The translations under genes were made by a program, and so were the position numbers. Source: UMGS1663 sp963558185 (GTDB lineage: Bacteria; Bacillota; Clostridia; TANB77; CAG-508). From it: a DNA stretch of 8,631 bases. Position 1 is the first letter of the stretch. The number at the start of each line of letters is the position of its first letter. Shown piece by piece: positions 5,772 to 8,631 of this stretch. The DNA is taken from positions 1 through 8,631 of the forward strand of contig CAUWFE010000040.1 in NCBI GenBank assembly GCA_963558185.1, given 5' to 3'. Under the pieces are notes generated by a model. The model worked only from the letters and a program-made list of their open reading frames with translations. It had not been told where the DNA came from and made no database searches.

Positions 5772-6296
5772 ATGCCTGGTTATGTAATACATTTAGCAGC
5801 AGCAGAAGAATTTATAAAAAAGCATAAAAATATTATAACTAATTATAAAGATTTTATAGATGGGGTTATTTTTCCAGATTCAAAAAAAGATAAATCTTTA
5901 ACACACTATGGTAAAGGTTCTTCTGAAGTAAATTTGTATGACTTTTTAAATTCAATTACAATTAAAAGTAACTTTAATAAAGGTTATTTTTTGCATTTGT
6001 TAACCGATTATTTATTTTATAATAAATATATCAACTGTTTTTCTAATGATATATATAATGATTATGATATTTTAAACAAGCAATTAATTAAAAAATATAA
6101 TGTTTCTCTACCAGAAGAAGTTAAAAGCTATGTATTTTTTAGTAATGACTCAATGGATAAATTAAAAATTTTATCTTTAGAAGTTGTTGATACTTTAATA
6201 GATGAAGTTTCTTCATATAATCTTGAAGATTTAGAAATAGAAATCAAAAATAATCCACAAAAGTGGACTAAAATACGACCTTTAAAAAGAATATAA
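5772..6296 (+). CDS. Putative zinc-dependent phospholipase C-like protein, copy 2
   Basis: This 174-residue paralogue of the preceding gene aligns to it without gaps. By hand count about 132 of 174 positions are identical (roughly 76%). All candidate metal residues are kept: His7, Asp30, Asp36, His45, His75 and Asp79, in PGYVIHLA, FPDS, LTHYG and FLHLLTDYLFYN. Differences cluster at 11-28, 61-66 and 91-130, while 131-172 is almost invariant. The start at 5772 was chosen because AAAGGA (5756-5761) lies 10 nt upstream and the product then begins MPGYVIHLA exactly as copy 1 does. An earlier in-frame ATG at 5706 falls on the promoter. The stop codon lies inside the stem of the terminator. Function is as uncertain as for copy 1. 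Confidence 0.75.
   Translation: MPGYVIHLAAAEEFIKKHKNIITNYKDFIDGVIFPDSKKDKSLTHYGKGSSEVNLYDFLNSITIKSNFNKGYFLHLLTDYLFYNKYINCFSNDIYNDYDILNKQLIKKYNVSLPEEVKSYVFFSNDSMDKLKILSLEVVDTLIDEVSSYNLEDLEIEIKNNPQKWTKIRPLKRI
6194..6268 (+). repeat. 75-bp exact repeat, copy B
   Basis: Identical to 5547-5621. The rest of the two genes differs at many third codon positions, so this block is much less diverged than its surroundings. Confidence 0.95.
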
Positions 6297-6320
6297 CTGT
6301 TTAGTTATATTCTTTTTTTA
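6284..6320 (+). terminator. Intrinsic terminator of the PLC-like pair
   Basis: AAAAAGAATATAAC (6284-6297) pairs over 14 bp with 6304-6317 around a 6-nt loop, and the 3' arm merges into a run of seven T (6313-6319). The TAA stop codon of copy 2 (6294-6296) lies inside the stem. Confidence 0.85.
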
Positions 6321-6412
6321 TAAATCTATATTCTATATTGCCATATTTATCAATTATTTAATAGAAGTATACATAATTTTTCAAAAATCTATTTACTACA
6401 TATCATAATTTA

Positions 6413-6421
6413 TGGTATAAT
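6413..6421 (+). promoter_or_regulatory. Extended -10 promoter of the nucleotidyltransferase gene
   Basis: TGGTATAAT is a perfect -10 box (6416-6421) with the TGn extension. No good -35 is present (TTACTA at 6393-6398, 17-nt spacing), as is common for extended -10 promoters. The predicted start, near 6428, leaves a leader of about 35 nt. Confidence 0.55.
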
Positions 6422-6461
6422 TATATGTATAATAATTTATTTTTGAAAGGAGAACAAATTT

Positions 6462-7181
6462 ATGAGACCTGTAGGTTACATCTGTAATCCATGTGAACTT
6501 ATCACTGTCGATTTACTTAATGAGATTGAGGAATGTCGGAAAAAATGCCAAAAAGTAGGTATTGGTATACACTCTGATTTATTCTTTTCTCAAACTTTTG
6601 GGCGGAAACCAATTAAACCTTTTGCTGAACGCGAAAAATTAATTCAAGCTTTAAAAGGAGTAGATTTTACTTTTGAATTAACTGCTGAGACTGATTTGAG
6701 GTCTGAAATTAATATAAGCCCTGTTCATACTCAAACTGGTTATCTCAAAAAGTATCATGTTGGATATGCTCCCGGAACCTATGACCTTTTTCATGAAGGA
6801 CATTTAGAGCATTTAACTGAGGTTAAGTCTCTTTGTGACATTCTGGTTGTTGGTGTTAACTCCGATAATTTAGTTTTTGAAAACAAACAAAAAAGAACTA
6901 GATTACCACAGGAAGAGCGGTTAAAAATTGTATCTAATCTCAGTTTTGTTGATTATGTTTATCTCGTTGAAGATAACAACAAATCTCTTGCAAATAACTG
7001 GGTAAAGAAAAACGTTGGTGCTCCGATAGATGCAATTTTTGTCGGCACAGATTTGCAAAATCAAGATTTTCACAACTTAGAAAACATTCCTATTTTATTT
7101 ACAGAAAGAGATCCGGTTTTGATGAAAATGAGATGTTCTACTTACTACAGAGACTTATTAAATAGTCTCCAGAAGAAATAG
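6462..7181 (+). CDS. Cytidylyltransferase-like protein with tandem domains, N-terminal one degenerate
   Basis: The C-terminal domain (about 97-239 of 239) has the nucleotidyltransferase signature GYAPGTYDLFHEGHLEHL, with HEGH at 111-114. LVVGVNSD, RTRLPQEER (145-153), VDYVYLVED and a late RCSTYYRDL (224-232) follow. The last resembles the R-x-x-x-IST motif of CTP:glycerol-3-phosphate and CTP:phosphoethanolamine cytidylyltransferases (TagD and ECT families). The N-terminal 95 residues look like a second, worn copy: VGYICNPCELITVDLLNEI stands where the HxGH motif should be, followed by VGIGIHSDL, KPIKPFAEREKL and LKGVDFTFEL. ECT enzymes also have two such domains. A role in making CDP-linked head groups for lipid, teichoic acid or capsule is inferred; the substrate is unknown. 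The start follows AAAGGAGA by about 9 nt. CGG is used for Arg three times and CGC once, and the gene is visibly richer in G and C than its neighbours, suggesting transfer. It stands alone, with strong terminators before and after it. Confidence 0.8.
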   Translation: MRPVGYICNPCELITVDLLNEIEECRKKCQKVGIGIHSDLFFSQTFGRKPIKPFAEREKLIQALKGVDFTFELTAETDLRSEINISPVHTQTGYLKKYHVGYAPGTYDLFHEGHLEHLTEVKSLCDILVVGVNSDNLVFENKQKRTRLPQEERLKIVSNLSFVDYVYLVEDNNKSLANNWVKKNVGAPIDAIFVGTDLQNQDFHNLENIPILFTERDPVLMKMRCSTYYRDLLNSLQKK

Positions 7182-7190
7182 TTAATAACT

Positions 7191-7240
7191 GCTAGGAATG
7201 AATTGTTAAAATTTTGACAATTCATTCCTAGCTATTTTTA
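7191..7240 (+). terminator. Intrinsic terminator after the nucleotidyltransferase gene
   Basis: A 16-bp perfect stem (7191-7206 with 7217-7232) with a 10-nt loop is followed by TATTTTTA. It begins 9 nt after the stop codon and should isolate this gene from tsaB. Confidence 0.9.
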
Positions 7241-7244
7241 TATA

Positions 7245-7276
7245 GTAAAGATATTTTCATTGCAAATGAACTTTAC
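7245..7276. repeat. Bulged hairpin in the tsaB upstream region
   Basis: GTAAAG (7245-7250) pairs with CTTTAC (7271-7276) and TTCATT (7256-7261) with AATGAA (7265-7270), with a 5-nt bulge (7251-7255) and a 3-nt loop. It lies between the preceding terminator and the tsaB promoter, outside either predicted transcript. Its function is unknown and it may be fortuitous. Confidence 0.35.
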
Positions 7277-7331
7277 ATTGTGCTCCTTAGATTTTTTATA
7301 CAAATTTTTTTCTATTTTTCCCTTAAACTTA

Positions 7332-7360
7332 TTTACAAAACTAGTCAATTAATATAGAAT
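7332..7360 (+). promoter_or_regulatory. Promoter of tsaB-rimI
   Basis: TTTACA (7332-7337, 5 of 6), a 17-nt spacer and TAGAAT (7355-7360, 5 of 6). The predicted start, near 7367, gives a leader of about 29 nt before the TTG start codon. Confidence 0.75.
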
Positions 7361-7395
7361 ATAGACAAATAATAAAAGAAAAGGAGATTTTTATT

Positions 7396-8112
7396 TTGAA
7401 AATTTTAGCTATACATACTTCATCTCCTATTTGTTCTGTTTGCTTATTAGAAAACAATAATGTTATACAAGAACTACATATATCAGATGAAAAAACGCAT
7501 TCACAAAAATTAATGCCTTTAATTGATAAATTATTATTTCAAAATAGCTTAGAATTAAATAATATAGACTTATTTGTTTGTGATATTGGACCTGGTTCTT
7601 TTACAGGTGTTCGTATTGGAGTTTCTACTATTAAAGCATTTGTAGATGTTACTAATAAACCTGTTATAGGTATTAGTTCTCTTGAAGGACTTGCATACAA
7701 TACTTTTTCAGCAAAAAATTTCGAGAATATAGAATATGTTTGTTCTTTAATAGATGCAAAAAATGATAATGTTTATTTTGGCTTATTTAAGAAAACTAAT
7801 GAAAATACTTTTGAAATTTTAGAAAATCTAGACTGTCAAAATATAAATGAGGTAATAACATTATTGCAAAATAAATATTTAGGAAAACGTATTTACTTTA
7901 TTGGTGATGGTGCAACTTCACATCGATATAATTTACTTGAAAATTTATCTAAACCTGAATTTATAGATGAGATTTTAAACCATCAGTCTAGCTCTTCTAT
8001 TGGAAAAGCAGGATATTTTAATTATATAAATAATCCTACACACTCTTTTGAAATACATCCTTTATATTTAAGAAAATCACAAGCAGAAAGAGCTTTAAAT
8101 GGAGAAAAATAA
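7396..8112 (+). CDS. tsaB: tRNA threonylcarbamoyladenosine biosynthesis protein TsaB
   Basis: TsaB is the non-catalytic partner of TsaD in making t6A at position 37 of ANN-decoding tRNAs. The 238 residues match the family (about 230). An ASKHA-type N-terminal strand ILAIHTSSPICSVCLLE is followed by HSQKLMPLID (35-44) and the TsaB signature DIGPGSFTGVRIGVS (63-77). A C-terminal half ends in HPLYLRKSQAER. The usual Asp of the first loop (LAIDTS) is His7 here, which is tolerable because TsaB does not bind ATP catalytically. The start codon is TTG at 7396; it is fixed by AAGGAG (7381-7386) 9 nt upstream and by the protein beginning with the family's first strand. It is first in an operon with rimI, with 1 nt between its stop and the rimI ATG. 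tsaD, a frequent third member, is not within the window. Confidence 0.93.
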   Translation: MKILAIHTSSPICSVCLLENNNVIQELHISDEKTHSQKLMPLIDKLLFQNSLELNNIDLFVCDIGPGSFTGVRIGVSTIKAFVDVTNKPVIGISSLEGLAYNTFSAKNFENIEYVCSLIDAKNDNVYFGLFKKTNENTFEILENLDCQNINEVITLLQNKYLGKRIYFIGDGATSHRYNLLENLSKPEFIDEILNHQSSSSIGKAGYFNYINNPTHSFEIHPLYLRKSQAERALNGEK

Positions 8113-8113
8113 C

Positions 8114-8575
8114 ATGAATATTTTAGATAATATTATAATTACCCCAATGAAAATAGAAGATGCTAAATCTTTAGAAAATATTTTAATAGAAAAATTTGAT
8201 GATTTTTGGAATTATTCAATATTTTGCGAAGAAATTGGCAATACTAATTCTAGCTATATTGTAGCTAAATTAACTTCACAAGAAAACATTATAGTTGGAT
8301 TTGCTGGAATAAAAAAAATTTTAGATGAAGCAGATATTATGAATATTGTTGTAAGAAAAGATTTTAGACATAATGGTATTGCTACCCAATTATTAAATAA
8401 TTTATGTGTTTTAGCCAAAAGTCAAAATTGTAATACAATTACTTTAGAAGTAAATGAAAAAAATATCTATGCTATTAAACTATATCAAAAGCAAGGTTTT
8501 CTAACAGTTGGAAAACGAAAAAATTATTATAATGGCACAGATAGTGCTATTATTATGACAAAAACACTTACATAA
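8114..8575 (+). CDS. rimI: Ribosomal protein S18-alanine N-acetyltransferase RimI
   Basis: RimI is a GNAT enzyme that transfers acetyl from acetyl-CoA to the N-terminal alanine of ribosomal protein S18. In 153 residues (family about 150) it shows the acetyl-CoA loop RHNGIA (85-90) after MNIVVRKDF, and the RimI block LEVNEKNIYAIKLYQKQGF (111-129). GKRKNYY (133-139) and DSAIIMTKTL at the C-terminus follow. The pairing with tsaB is the standard bacterial context. The ATG at 8114 is preferred because GGAG (8101-8104) lies 9 nt before it. An in-frame ATG at 8099 would overlap tsaB by 14 nt and has only a weak AAAGAG before it; it would add five residues. Confidence 0.92.
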   Translation: MNILDNIIITPMKIEDAKSLENILIEKFDDFWNYSIFCEEIGNTNSSYIVAKLTSQENIIVGFAGIKKILDEADIMNIVVRKDFRHNGIATQLLNNLCVLAKSQNCNTITLEVNEKNIYAIKLYQKQGFLTVGKRKNYYNGTDSAIIMTKTLT

Positions 8576-8606
8576 AATTGAAAGACTAACTATTAATTGT
8601 CAATAG

Positions 8607-8631
8607 AAATATTAAAAATTTTTTAATATTT
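8607..8631 (+). terminator. Possible terminator after rimI, cut by the window end
   Basis: AAATATTAAAA (8607-8617) pairs with TTTTAATATTT (8621-8631) around a 3-nt loop, 32 nt after the rimI stop. The stem is pure A/T and what follows is outside the window, so it is only suggestive. The operon could instead continue to tsaD. Confidence 0.3.

Overview
The window is very AT-rich, with strong AAAGGAG-type ribosome binding sites, sigma-A style promoters, tRNAs with encoded CCA ends, and RimI, TsaB, AspRS and MnmA proteins of low-GC Gram-positive type. This suggests a member of the Clostridia, perhaps an uncultured gut lineage. The organism is inferred, since no rRNA or marker alignment was available. 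No CRISPR array, insertion sequence, integrase or phage gene was seen.

Left part (1-2160). A compact structured non-coding RNA candidate (about 50-232, plus strand), possibly a 6S RNA, is followed by a 21-bp perfect inverted repeat and a bidirectional terminator. tRNA-His(GUG) and tRNA-Gln(UUG) run leftward from a near-perfect promoter. Next is a leftward enolase gene interrupted by one extra base exactly at the catalytic GDEGG motif. A rightward tRNA-Gln(CUG) with its own terminator lies just upstream of it.

Middle (2162-5100). aspS and mnmA form a tight leftward operon driven by a consensus TTGACA-17-TATAAT promoter. With the tRNA-Gln and tRNA-His genes this is a translation neighbourhood: MnmA thiolates U34 of tRNA-Gln(UUG), among others.

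Right part (5061-8631), all rightward. First comes a tandem duplication of a small putative zinc-dependent phospholipase C-like gene, each copy with the same TTGCAA-17-TATACT promoter. The copies are about 76% identical in protein, yet share a 75-nt block that is identical in DNA, which suggests gene conversion. Then comes a stand-alone nucleotidyltransferase gene of visibly different base and codon use. It has a degenerate N-terminal copy and an intact C-terminal HxGH domain, and strong hairpin terminators lie before and after it. Last is the tsaB-rimI operon (tRNA t6A modification and ribosomal protein acetylation), starting with TTG.

The best leads are the broken enolase, the duplicated and partly homogenised PLC-like pair, the pseudo-domain/active-domain nucleotidyltransferase, and the structured RNA at the left edge. 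I see no convincing evidence of a wholly new multi-gene system.
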